A stretch of 30,574 bases of DNA from DATAMF01 sp964472565 (GTDB lineage: Bacteria; Chloroflexota; Anaerolineae; Aggregatilineales; Aggregatilineaceae): NCBI GenBank assembly GCA_964472565.1, contig CAYYNB010000064.1, forward strand, positions 1-30,574, read 5' to 3'. Of the stretch, positions 22,586-30,519 are shown one piece after another. Position 1 is the first letter of the stretch; each line of letters opens with the position of its first letter. A program made the translations under genes and the position numbers. Below the pieces are notes generated by a model. It had not been told where the DNA came from. It saw only the letters and a program-made list of their open reading frames with translations, and ran no database searches.

Positions 22586-23620
22586 ATGGCAGACGAACTC
22601 GGCAGTATTCATCAGCAGGCGTTGGCCGAACTGGGCGGGATCACGGACAGCGAGGCATTGCAGGACTGGGAGCGCCAGTATCTGGGTAAAAAGGGCGCGG
22701 TCACGTTGGCGCTGCGGACGATGGGACAGCTTCCCAAAGAGGAACGCGCGGAGTTTGGCAAGCGCATCAACACGATCAAAGAGGAACTGCTCGCCGCTTT
22801 TGCTGAACGGGAAGAAATGATCCGGCAGCACGAACTGGCAAAAACGCTGGAAGAGGGTGAGGTTGATGTGACGCTGCCGGGGCGACAGGTTCCGACGGGC
22901 GGGCTGCATCCCACGACGCAAACGCTGCGCGAAATTTACGACATCTGGGCGGAAATGGGCTTCCAGGTGTACCGCAGCCGGGACGTGGAAGACGACGAGA
23001 CGAACTTCACGCTGCTGAACATTCCGCCGTACCATCCCGCGCGCGATATGTGGGACACGTTCCACACGACGACGCCCGGCGTGATCCTGCGGACGCATAC
23101 CAGCCCCGGACAGATTCGGGCGATGCACGAATACGGCGACAACGGCACGCAGCCGATCCGCGTGATTCTGCCGGGGATGTGCTACCGCTACGAGCAGGTA
23201 TCGGTGCGGCGCGACATCCAGTTCAACCAGGTGGAAGGGTTGGCAGTGGGGCGGAATATCCGGCTGACGGACCTGAAGGGCACGATTACCGAGTTCGCGC
23301 GGCGGTTGTTCGGACCGGAACAGCGCGTCCGGTTTCGCGGGTCGTATTTCCCCTTCACCGAGCCGAGCATGGAAGTAGACGTGGAATGTGTGTTGTGCGG
23401 CGGCAGCGGCTGCCAGATGTGCAAATACACGGGCTGGCTGGAGATCGCGGGGTGCGGGATGGTGCATCCGGTGGTGCTGCAAAACGGCGGTTATGATCCG
23501 GCGGAATGGAGCGGCTTCGCGTTCGGGATGGGGCCGGAGCGCATGACAATTCTGAAGCACGGGATTCCCGACATCCGGTATTTCTGGCAGAACGATCTGC
23601 GGTTTTTGGAGCAGTTCTAG
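22586..23620 (+). CDS. pheS: Phenylalanine--tRNA ligase alpha subunit
   Basis: The 344-residue product is a full-length class II alpha subunit of PheRS, which charges tRNA-Phe with phenylalanine as an alpha2-beta2 complex with PheT. It has an N-terminal coiled-coil arm (~1-95), then the catalytic core: HPTTQTLREI, motif 2 region FHTTTPGVILRTHTSPGQIR with the RVILPGMCYR strand, and motif 3 GFAFGMGPERM. A cysteine cluster, CVLCGGSGCQMC followed by GWLEIAGCG, is typical of many bacterial PheS. The true start is ATG 22586, with AAGGAG six bases upstream; the frame is open to 22400 only because it crosses the T-box and a repeat. The partner pheT lies 3.5 kb downstream rather than adjacent. Confidence 0.95.
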   Translation: MADELGSIHQQALAELGGITDSEALQDWERQYLGKKGAVTLALRTMGQLPKEERAEFGKRINTIKEELLAAFAEREEMIRQHELAKTLEEGEVDVTLPGRQVPTGGLHPTTQTLREIYDIWAEMGFQVYRSRDVEDDETNFTLLNIPPYHPARDMWDTFHTTTPGVILRTHTSPGQIRAMHEYGDNGTQPIRVILPGMCYRYEQVSVRRDIQFNQVEGLAVGRNIRLTDLKGTITEFARRLFGPEQRVRFRGSYFPFTEPSMEVDVECVLCGGSGCQMCKYTGWLEIAGCGMVHPVVLQNGGYDPAEWSGFAFGMGPERMTILKHGIPDIRYFWQNDLRFLEQF

Positions 23621-23628
23621 AAAAGAAC

Positions 23629-23650
23629 GGGGCGCAGCAAGCCGCGCCCC
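23629..23650 (+). repeat. Hairpin repeat after pheS
   Basis: GGGGCGC (23629-23635) and GCGCCCC (23644-23650) pair around AGCAAGCC. No T run follows, so read-through to the next genes is possible. GGCGCAGCAAG is shared with repeats near 19230 and 20073. Confidence 0.6.
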
Positions 23651-23780
23651 TACGAACCGCCCATCGTTGATTTTGCGCGGGAGACAGGCGGGCGTGGGAA
23701 AAAAGTTGATTGGTATTCGCGGGCGATGAATGTTAAGCTAGCGCTGTATCGTAAAAGCTAGTTTGCAGGGGAAACGAAAA

Positions 23781-24599
23781 ATGTTATTGAACCTCAAAAC
23801 GATTCATACGCCCGCAACGTTTGAAGAAGCAATTTCGGCGCTGGCACAGCCGGGGACATATCCGCTGTATGGCGGGGCGGCGCTGCAACGGAGCAGCAGC
23901 CCGGATGTGCAGGCGGGCGTGGATTTGAGCAAACTGGGATTGGGTTATGTGCGGGACAGCGATAATTCGCTGCGACTGGGCAGCATGCTGACGCTGGAAC
24001 AGGTGCGGCAGGCGTGCATGGAACGCGGCGTGGGGCATCCCCGGCTGGCGGCGCTGGCGGCGATCTTAGCTGAGGATTGGCCCGAAACGTTGCGGAATAC
24101 GATGACGTTGGGCGATTTGCTGGTGGAGCGCGAGCCGCAATCGATGACGAATGCGCTGCTGCTGGCGCTGGGGGTGGTGATCAAGCGGGTGGATTTGAAT
24201 GTCCACCTGACGATGCCGGCCTGGTTGACGATTCCGGTAGATGTGTCGCGCTATCTGGTGGCGCATGTCCGCATCCAGCGGGGATCGCAGGCGGTCAAGG
24301 TGGCGACTGAAAAAGTGGCGCGCACCCCCGCCGATGCGCCGATAGTCGGGGCGGTGGCGTGCATCGAAAAGGCGCAGGCTCCGGTGGCGCATTATACGAC
24401 GCTGGCGCTGTGCGGCGTGGCAAAAACGCCGATCCCACAGCCGGACGCGGCGCGGACCTTTGACGAAACGGGGAGCATCGACGCCGCGCTGGATAAACTG
24501 ATCCTGGATCCGCCCGATGATCATTGGGGGAGCCGGGAATATCGAAGTGAGATGGCGCGGGTTTTGACACGCCGGGTATTGGAACGAGCCAGCCAGTAG
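23781..24599 (+). CDS. Stand-alone FAD-binding domain protein (xanthine/CO dehydrogenase medium-subunit type)
   Basis: The 272-residue product resembles the FAD-binding (PF00941-like) medium subunit of molybdenum hydroxylases: an N-terminal TPATFEEAISAL, the flavin-binding strand YPLYGGAAL (Gly31-Gly32), a VDLSKLGL strand, and SLRLGSMLTLEQV in the place of the usual IGA-x-x-T. The characteristic AGGT reads YGGA, and the later TLGG-N motif reads TLGDLLV, so FAD binding may be weak or lost. No molybdopterin or 2Fe-2S subunit gene is nearby. I chose ATG 23781, preceded by AGGGGAAA, over the in-frame TTG at 23763. It is probably cytoplasmic; function unknown. Confidence 0.6.
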   Translation: MLLNLKTIHTPATFEEAISALAQPGTYPLYGGAALQRSSSPDVQAGVDLSKLGLGYVRDSDNSLRLGSMLTLEQVRQACMERGVGHPRLAALAAILAEDWPETLRNTMTLGDLLVEREPQSMTNALLLALGVVIKRVDLNVHLTMPAWLTIPVDVSRYLVAHVRIQRGSQAVKVATEKVARTPADAPIVGAVACIEKAQAPVAHYTTLALCGVAKTPIPQPDAARTFDETGSIDAALDKLILDPPDDHWGSREYRSEMARVLTRRVLERASQ

Positions 24600-24635
24600 T
24601 GCCCCAGCCCTCGCATAGTATAAAGGAGTATTTTT

Positions 24636-25379
24636 ATGACAGTCGATAATGATAACGATCTCCAGAACCTGCTGCGGATCGGTCAGATTTGCGGGCAGGC
24701 GCTGCAACATATGCTGGCGCATGTGGAACCGGGGATGACAACGGGCGCACTGGACGCGATTGGGGCGGAATTTCTGAAAAAACACAGCGCCCGATCTGCG
24801 CCAATTCTGGCGTACAAATTTCCGGGGCATACCTGCATCAGCCTGAATGATGAAGTGGCGCACGGCATCCCCGGCGAACGCGTGATTCAGGCGGGGGACA
24901 TCATCAACGTGGATGTGTCGGCGGAACTCGAAGGCTTTTGGGCCGACACGGGCGCGAGTATGGTTGTGCCGCCGGTGACGGAAGACTATGAGCGGCTGTG
25001 CCAGTTCACGCGGCGTGCGCTGGACGAGGCGATCAAAACGGTGCGAGCGGGACGGCTGATCAGCCAGGTGGGGCGGGTGGTCGAAAACATTGCGCGCGAA
25101 GGCGGCTACCATATCATCCCCGAACTGGGCGGGCACGGCGTGGGGCGGCATATCCACGAGAAGCCGTCGATCCACAACTTTTATAACAAGCGCGACAAGG
25201 AACGCTTCACCGAAGGGCTGGTGTTCACGATTGAACCCTTCCTGACGCCGGGACGCGGGCATATCTTCACGGCGAAAGATGGCTGGACACTGAAAACCGT
25301 CGATCATGCGATTGCGGCGCAGTATGAACATACGCTGGTGGTGACGAAGGGCGATCCGATTCTGGTCACGGCGGCGTAA
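24636..25379 (+). CDS. map: Methionine aminopeptidase, type I
   Basis: The 247-residue product removes the initiator methionine from new proteins. All five metal ligands are visible: Asp93 (NVDVS), Asp104 (ADTGAS), His167 (GGHGVGRHIHE), Glu200 (FTIEPF) and Glu231 (QYEHT). The length and the lack of a long N-terminal extension fit the minimal bacterial type I. AAAGGAG precedes the ATG. The MazG-like gene begins one base after its stop, so the two should be co-translated within the pheS-pheT stretch. Confidence 0.95.
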   Translation: MTVDNDNDLQNLLRIGQICGQALQHMLAHVEPGMTTGALDAIGAEFLKKHSARSAPILAYKFPGHTCISLNDEVAHGIPGERVIQAGDIINVDVSAELEGFWADTGASMVVPPVTEDYERLCQFTRRALDEAIKTVRAGRLISQVGRVVENIAREGGYHIIPELGGHGVGRHIHEKPSIHNFYNKRDKERFTEGLVFTIEPFLTPGRGHIFTAKDGWTLKTVDHAIAAQYEHTLVVTKGDPILVTAA

Positions 25380-25380
25380 G

Positions 25381-25701
25381 GTGGACCTGTTCGCGCAGTT
25401 GCAGGGCATCACGCGCGGGCTGAACAACCGCTTTCCCGATGGTAACGATCCGTTTCAGATCATGACGCGGCTGCTGGAAGAGTGCGGCGAAGTGGCCCGC
25501 GAGGTCAATCACTTCGCGGGTTCAGGGGTCAAATGCGAAAAATACGGCGAGCCGGACCGGGCACATTTGGCGAAGGAAATCCGGCAGGTGCTGACGTGCG
25601 CGCTGCAAGTCGCGGCGTATTATGGTCTGGAGGATGAACTCCGGCAGGCGATTGAGAGCGCTTACCAGCAGGTGAAAGCGGAAGGACTGATCGACGAGTG
25701 A
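25381..25701 (+). CDS. MazG-like nucleotide pyrophosphohydrolase domain protein
   Basis: The 106-residue product is an all-alpha protein with LLEECGEVARE (EExxE at 33-37), the first metal motif of MazG/dUTPase-like pyrophosphohydrolases. The second motif, usually ExxD, reads EIRQ (E66 to Q69), so a metal-binding acid is missing; it may be inactive or use another residue. The family hydrolyses nucleoside triphosphates to monophosphates, often clearing aberrant nucleotides. The start is GTG, one base after the map stop. Its own stop overlaps the GTG of the peptidase gene by four bases. Confidence 0.7.
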   Translation: MDLFAQLQGITRGLNNRFPDGNDPFQIMTRLLEECGEVAREVNHFAGSGVKCEKYGEPDRAHLAKEIRQVLTCALQVAAYYGLEDELRQAIESAYQQVKAEGLIDE

Positions 25702-27089
25702 GCGAGGCGCGCTGTATCCGGCTGGATATGCAGGATTACCGGACGGGGATCATCCATGTGACGTGCCCGGCACCGGCGGAACTGCTGCTGGAAGCGCGCG
25801 ACGTAGAAAATGGCGTTGAGGTGATCGGGCTGCGGCAGGATGCCGGACAGGTGCAGTACGATCTCAAAACGGTGTACCGGGACTGTGTGGGGGCGGATAA
25901 ACAGCGCGATTTTGTCTATCCGTTTATGAATGAGCGGGAAATTTTCGTCGCGTCGGGGGCGCTGCCGTACCCGGTGGGGTGGGAAAATGGCGCGCGGTTT
26001 GTTGTGCAGATCGATCATCTGCCGCCAGGGTTCACCGTTTATTCCAACTGGAACACCAGGGAGAATGTGCCCGTCAAACAGTCTAACTTTTTTGTGTACT
26101 GTGCGGCGGATCAACAGCCGTTCACGCACCAGTACCAGCGGGGCGACGGCACCACCCTCACCCTGAATTTGCTGGTGCAGGCGGGAAAGACGATTCCGGT
26201 TGAGGCGGCGGACCTGTTCGCGTTTGTGGATGGGTATCTGCGGTATCTGGAAACGAACCTGGGCATTTATAACCGGACGCATGAGATTAATAGCCTGGTG
26301 CTGCAAGCGCCGGATGATTTTGAACGGTTGGCGAACGGTAAAAGTTTTGCTACCGGCGAAATGATGGTGAATGGGCTGGTGTGTTATGCGCCACACAACA
26401 GTGATTACCTGGAAAAAACGCTGGGCTACCGGGACTATGGAGCGTATCTGTATGATTCGCTGGTGCATGAACTGACACACCTGTATACAAGCACCGCCGG
26501 GGAAGATAAGTCGCTGGTGTACTCGTCGGCGGCGTGTCCGGCGTTGGATGCGCGGTTGATTGGCGAAGCACTGGCCGGGTATGTGCATAACACGTATATG
26601 CAGCGCGTATATTATGGCCGGGCGGATGGGATGAGCACCGACGTGGTTCCCCACTGGTTAGGCTGCACCTTTACCCCATCCCCCCTTGCCCCTTCCCTCA
26701 GTGAAGCGGAGTCAAACCCGCAGTCTGGGGGGAATCATTTTCTTGGGCCGGCCTTAGGCAAAACGCGCCAGCGCCGATTCCCGAAAATGGATTGGTTTAT
26801 ATTGGACGGCTGGCTGCAAGCAAATTTTCAAGTCACCGTGCTGGATGTGTTCCGCGAGATGGTGAAACGATCCAATTGGGCACCGTTCGATTCGGTGGAT
26901 TTCTTGTTTACGACCTTAAACGATGCTTTTTCGATTGAAACGCCGCCGGACATCCGGGAGATGCTGACCGGGGAGGGCGTGCCGGATTATGTAAGATGGG
27001 TCGGGGAGGCTCTCGCTAGACGAGGGTTCCGGCTGGTAGAACAGAACAACCAGTATCAAGTTTGCGCAGAGGAGCAGGGCAACAAATGA
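25698..27089 (+). CDS. M61-like zinc peptidase (gluzincin) with in-frame repeat insertion
   Basis: The 463-residue product has an N-terminal beta-rich half (~1-170) and a helical catalytic part. The zinc motif is VHELTHLY (His257-Glu258-x-x-His261), with the third ligand Glu290 in GEALAGYV 29 residues on, as in glycyl-aminopeptidase-like M61 enzymes. It has no signal peptide, so it should be cytoplasmic; the substrate is unknown. Residues ~326-353 (PSPLAPSL...LGPAL) are encoded by an 84-bp dispersed repeat also present at 11-94, which adds 28 residues without breaking the frame. The GTG start overlaps the upstream stop, and its own stop overlaps the pheT ATG, so it is tightly coupled to the synthetase gene. 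Confidence 0.75.
   Translation: MSEARCIRLDMQDYRTGIIHVTCPAPAELLLEARDVENGVEVIGLRQDAGQVQYDLKTVYRDCVGADKQRDFVYPFMNEREIFVASGALPYPVGWENGARFVVQIDHLPPGFTVYSNWNTRENVPVKQSNFFVYCAADQQPFTHQYQRGDGTTLTLNLLVQAGKTIPVEAADLFAFVDGYLRYLETNLGIYNRTHEINSLVLQAPDDFERLANGKSFATGEMMVNGLVCYAPHNSDYLEKTLGYRDYGAYLYDSLVHELTHLYTSTAGEDKSLVYSSAACPALDARLIGEALAGYVHNTYMQRVYYGRADGMSTDVVPHWLGCTFTPSPLAPSLSEAESNPQSGGNHFLGPALGKTRQRRFPKMDWFILDGWLQANFQVTVLDVFREMVKRSNWAPFDSVDFLFTTLNDAFSIETPPDIREMLTGEGVPDYVRWVGEALARRGFRLVEQNNQYQVCAEEQGNK
26673..26756 (+). repeat. 84-bp dispersed repeat, copy 2, inside the M61-like gene
   Basis: The unit aligns ungapped with 11-94 (71 of 84 matching by hand count). It is exactly 28 codons long and lies in the coding frame after the zinc-ligand region. 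Confidence 0.8.
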
Positions 27090-29677
27090 AGGTTCCGATT
27101 TCCTGGCTGAAGGATTACGTCGATCTGACGATTTCGATTGAAGAACTGGCCGAACGTTTGACGTTGGCTGGGTTGGAAGTTAACGGCATTGAATACATCG
27201 GTATTCCACAGGGACAGCCGCCGGAAGGCGTGAATCAAGCGCTGTCCAAACATCTCGTGTGGGACCGCGAAAAACTCGTGCTGGGCGCGATTCGGGAAGT
27301 CAAAGCGCATCCCGACGCGGACCGGCTGGTGCTGGCGATGGTCGATTACGGCGGCAGCGAACTGGAGCAGTGCGTCACGGGTGCGCCGAATCTGTACGAG
27401 TTCAAGGGCAAAGGGCCGCTGGACCCGCCGCTGCTGGCTCCCTTCGCGCACGAGGGCGCGGAAGTGATCGACGGGCACGGCGACGGCGTGCAGCGGATGA
27501 TCCTCAAGGAGCGCAAATTGCGCGGCGTGCCGAATCGCAGCATGGTGTGTTCGGAAATGGAACTCGGCATTTCGGACAGCCACGAGGGGATTCTGCTGCT
27601 GGAATGGGCCTCGTATGGGCATTTTGCGCCGGGCACCCCGCTGCAAGATGTGCTTGGGGATGCGGTGATCGATATTGATATTCTGCCGAATATGGCGCGC
27701 TGCTTCAGCATTATCGGGGTGGCGCGGGAAGTCGCGGCATTGACCGGGGCCGCGCTGCGCATGCCGTCACTGGATGTGCAGGCCGACGGGCCGAGCATCG
27801 AGGGGCAGGCGCGGATCGACATTCGGGAGCCGGAACTGAATCCGCGATTCACGGCGGCGCTGATCAAGGGCATTACGATTCGCCCGTCGCCGCAGTGGAT
27901 GCAGCACCGCCTGAAGCTGGCGGGGATGCGCCCGATCAGCAATATTGTGGACGCGACAAATTATGTCATGCTGGAACTGGGCCAGCCGCTGCACGCTTTC
28001 GATTATGATATTCTGGTGCGGCGGGCGGGCGGCCAGGTGCCCACGATCATCACGCGGACGGCGGAACCGGGCGAAATTCTGGTGACGCTGGATGGGCAGG
28101 AACACGCGCTCGATCCGTTCAATGAACTGGTGGCGGATACGGCGGGGGCGCTGGCGATGGCCGGGGTGATGGGCGGGCTGGAAAGCGAAGTGCAGGACCC
28201 CACCGAGGATAATCCCGGCAGCCAGAATGTGCTGCTCGAAGCGGCGAACTGGAATTTCATCAGCACCCGGCACACGATGCAAAGCCAGAAGATGGCGAGC
28301 GAGGCGGGTTTGCGCTTCAGCCGGGGCGTCCACCCGGCGATTGCGATGGTTGGGCTGCGGCGGTGTATTGAATTGATGCGGCAAACGGCGGGCGGCACGA
28401 TTGCGCAGGGGATCATTGATGAATATCCGCTGCCCGCGCCGACGCTTGAAATTGATCTGCCGCTGGCCTATGTCGATCAACTGATCGGCTTCGAGATTCC
28501 GAAAGCGGAGTGCATCCGCATTCTGCGGGCGCTCGAATTCACGGTGACGGATCAGGGCGAGTCACTGCATGTGATCGTGCCCGATAACCGCGTGGATGTC
28601 GGATCGGGGATTGTGGGGCAGGCGGATCTGGTGGAAGAGATCGCGCGGATTTACGGCTATGACCGGATTCCGAATACGGTGATCGCGGATATGCTGCCGC
28701 CGCAGCGGGCGAATGTGCCGCTGGAACGCGAAGAAGCCGTGCGCGATGCGCTGGTGCGCGAAGGGCTGCGCGAAATTGCGAATTATCGCCTGACGACGCC
28801 GGATCGCGAAGCGCGGCTGACTCCGGCGGGGCAGCGTTCGGATTGGGTGGAAGTGCCCTATGTGGCGCTGGCGAACCCGATCTCGTCGGATAAAACGGTG
28901 ATGCGGCATACGCTGCTGGCCGGACTGCTGGATATTGCGGCGGACAACGCGCGGCACACGGATCGACAGAAATTATTCGAGGTCGGGCCGGTGTACTGGC
29001 CGGTGGATGGTCAGACGCTGCCGGATGAACCTGTTCACTTGGCGGTTGTGCTGACCGGGGCGCGCGAAGTCGAGCAGTGGCAGGGGCAGGTGGACCTGGG
29101 CGTGATGGATTTCTTCGATCTGAAGGGCGTGATCGAGGGGATGCTGCGGGAACTGCGCGTCACAGGGAAAGTGACGTATGTGCCCGCCGATCACAGCACA
29201 TTCCATCCGGGGCGCACGGCGCAGCTTGTGATCGATGGGCGCGTGGTGGGCGTCTTCGGTGAGATTCACCCGCTGGTGCGGCAGGCGTTCGGCTTCGGGA
29301 TGGACCTCAGCCGCCCGGTGCTGGGCGCGGAACTCGATCTGGTCGCGCTGATGGCGCAGGTCATGACGCTGCGCGAGATCAATCCGGTGCCCGAATTCCC
29401 GGCGACGTACCAGGATATCGCGCTGGTGGTGGACGGCAAAACGCCAGCGGGCGACGTGGAAGCGGCGATCCGTGAGGCGGGCGGCGCACTGCTCGAAGAT
29501 GTGCGGCTGTTCGACGTGTACCAGGGCGATCCGATTCCGGCGGGCAAAAAGAGTCTGGCGTACAAACTGACGTACCGCGCGCCGGATCGCACGCTGAAGG
29601 ATGAAGAAGTCGCCAAAGTGCATGAGAAGATCGCACGGGCGGCGCAGAAACGCCTGGGAGCGGAACTGCGGGGGTAG
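27086..29677 (+). CDS. pheT: Phenylalanine--tRNA ligase beta subunit
   Basis: The 863-residue product is a full-length PheT: the opening MKVPISWLKDYVDL, an EMAP/tRNA-binding fold (~45-170, with HPDADRL), the B3/B4 editing module (~220-410, RPISNIVDATNYVMLELGQP), the B5 DNA-binding-like domain (~415-490), a catalytic-like core (~500-700) and the C-terminal ferredoxin-fold anticodon-binding domain (~765-860, starting EFPATYQDIALVV). It edits mischarged Tyr-tRNA-Phe and binds the tRNA in the alpha2-beta2 enzyme. ATG 27086 overlaps the peptidase stop (ATGA), with AGGAGCAGG upstream. It lies far from pheS, so whether the T-box also controls it is open. Confidence 0.95.
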   Translation: MKVPISWLKDYVDLTISIEELAERLTLAGLEVNGIEYIGIPQGQPPEGVNQALSKHLVWDREKLVLGAIREVKAHPDADRLVLAMVDYGGSELEQCVTGAPNLYEFKGKGPLDPPLLAPFAHEGAEVIDGHGDGVQRMILKERKLRGVPNRSMVCSEMELGISDSHEGILLLEWASYGHFAPGTPLQDVLGDAVIDIDILPNMARCFSIIGVAREVAALTGAALRMPSLDVQADGPSIEGQARIDIREPELNPRFTAALIKGITIRPSPQWMQHRLKLAGMRPISNIVDATNYVMLELGQPLHAFDYDILVRRAGGQVPTIITRTAEPGEILVTLDGQEHALDPFNELVADTAGALAMAGVMGGLESEVQDPTEDNPGSQNVLLEAANWNFISTRHTMQSQKMASEAGLRFSRGVHPAIAMVGLRRCIELMRQTAGGTIAQGIIDEYPLPAPTLEIDLPLAYVDQLIGFEIPKAECIRILRALEFTVTDQGESLHVIVPDNRVDVGSGIVGQADLVEEIARIYGYDRIPNTVIADMLPPQRANVPLEREEAVRDALVREGLREIANYRLTTPDREARLTPAGQRSDWVEVPYVALANPISSDKTVMRHTLLAGLLDIAADNARHTDRQKLFEVGPVYWPVDGQTLPDEPVHLAVVLTGAREVEQWQGQVDLGVMDFFDLKGVIEGMLRELRVTGKVTYVPADHSTFHPGRTAQLVIDGRVVGVFGEIHPLVRQAFGFGMDLSRPVLGAELDLVALMAQVMTLREINPVPEFPATYQDIALVVDGKTPAGDVEAAIREAGGALLEDVRLFDVYQGDPIPAGKKSLAYKLTYRAPDRTLKDEEVAKVHEKIARAAQKRLGAELRG

Positions 29678-29704
29678 GGCAGGCGCAGATGAGATAACAA
29701 TTTT

Positions 29705-29739
29705 CGGGGCGATGTCCAAGAGGGGATCGCCCCGCTTTT
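29705..29739 (+). terminator. Rho-independent terminator after pheT
   Basis: CGGGGCGAT (29705-29713) pairs perfectly with ATCGCCCCG (29726-29734) around twelve bases, followed by CTTTTG. It closes the pheS-pheT gene block. Confidence 0.85.
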
Positions 29740-29747
29740 GTTTGGGC

Positions 29748-29753
29748 TATAAT
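29748..29753 (+). promoter_or_regulatory. Candidate -10 for the DUF433/DUF5615 pair
   Basis: A perfect TATAAT lies 25 bases before the ATG at 29779. The -35 position falls in the terminator stem and shows no consensus, so this is tentative. Confidence 0.35.
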
Positions 29754-29778
29754 AATTGAAAAACGAGGAAGATATGGT

Positions 29779-30084
29779 ATGGAAACGGTCCTCAGTATCA
29801 ATCTGATCACGTCTAATCCACAAGTGCGCGGCGGGCGGCCTTGTATCGCTGGAACGAGCCTGCGTGTGACCGATGTTGCAATGGTGATGTTGTTTCACAC
29901 GCAAGACCCTGGCGAAATTGCCGCGTGGTATGGAATCACCCTAGCGCAGGTCCATGCGGCGCTGGCTTATTATTATGAGCACAAAGCGGAAATTGATGAG
30001 GACATCCGGCAGCAGATTACGGTAGCGAGAGAATATAAGGAGAAGCGCGTTGGAAGCCCAGGCGATCCGCTTCTACCTGGATGA
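29779..30084 (+). CDS. DUF433 family antitoxin-like protein
   Basis: The 101-residue product carries the DUF433 hallmark VRGGRPCIAGTSLRVTDV, followed by a helix-turn-helix-like region (DPGEIAAWYGITLAQVHAALAYYYEH). DUF433 proteins are commonly the first gene of VapBC-like toxin-antitoxin pairs and probably bind DNA and the toxin. GAGGAAG lies seven bases before the ATG. The downstream toxin-like gene starts inside its last 35 bases, a typical TA arrangement with coupled translation. Confidence 0.85.
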   Translation: METVLSINLITSNPQVRGGRPCIAGTSLRVTDVAMVMLFHTQDPGEIAAWYGITLAQVHAALAYYYEHKAEIDEDIRQQITVAREYKEKRVGSPGDPLLPG

Positions 30085-30388
30085 AAATATGCCTGTAGCA
30101 GTCGCCACCCAATTACGGCAGCGCGAAATTGAGGCTGTCACGGTGCGCGATTTGGGTTTGCTTGGCGATTCTGATGTAAACCATCTCACCCGTGCTACTG
30201 AGATGGGGTGTGTGCTGTGTACGCATGATGCGGATTATGTTGAACTGGCTTCAAGCGGGGTTGAACATGCCGGGATTATCTTCGGGCAGCATGATAAACA
30301 TGGGATAGGCGAGTGGGTGAAAGCGCTTATGCTGTATCATGCGGTTTATACGGCTGAGGATATGAAAAATCGGGTGGAATATTTGTAG
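30050..30388 (+). CDS. DUF5615 (PIN-like) toxin-like protein
   Basis: The 112-residue product has the DUF5615/Mut7-C PIN-like signature: FYLDENMPVAVATQLR at the start and LCTHDADYVELA later, with Asp residues in LDENM and HDADY as likely metal ligands. PIN-like proteins act as RNases; this group forms TA-like pairs with DUF433 proteins. The start is TTG at 30050, with ATAAGGAG ending seven bases upstream, overlapping the antitoxin gene by 35 bases. An ATG at 30089 would cut off the first motif, so TTG is preferred. Confidence 0.82.
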   Translation: MEAQAIRFYLDENMPVAVATQLRQREIEAVTVRDLGLLGDSDVNHLTRATEMGCVLCTHDADYVELASSGVEHAGIIFGQHDKHGIGEWVKALMLYHAVYTAEDMKNRVEYL

Positions 30389-30395
30389 TGGAGTG

Positions 30396-30482
30396 ATGTC
30401 AACGACAGCAAAGACACACCCCATCACAATTGATGACTTGATACGCCTCGGCTCGGATGTGCTGCCGGACCTCAGTACATAA
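30396..30482 (+). CDS. Short 28-codon ORF, possible gene remnant
   Basis: ATG 30396 opens a 28-residue frame (MSTTAKTHPITIDDLIRLG...) ending at TAA 30480-30482, with GTGGAG just upstream. The opening looks like the first residues of Uma2/DUF820-type proteins, so it may be a truncated remnant or chance. A terminator follows directly. Confidence 0.3.
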   Translation: MSTTAKTHPITIDDLIRLGSDVLPDLST

Positions 30483-30519
30483 AAAACGGGGCGATTCCCC
30501 CTCGGAGATCGCCCTGTTT
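30481..30519 (+). terminator. Bidirectional terminator at window end
   Basis: CGGGGCGAT (30487-30495) pairs with ATCGCCCTG (30508-30516, one G-U pair). AAAAAA lies before and GTTTC after, so it would end transcripts from both strands, best on the minus strand. Its left arm is the same as that of the terminator at 29705. Confidence 0.65.

Noticed and set aside
24066..25427. A 453-codon open frame on the minus strand
   Set aside because: It lies antisense to map and the FAD-domain gene, is rich in Arg and His as GC-rich shadow frames are, and shows no domain.
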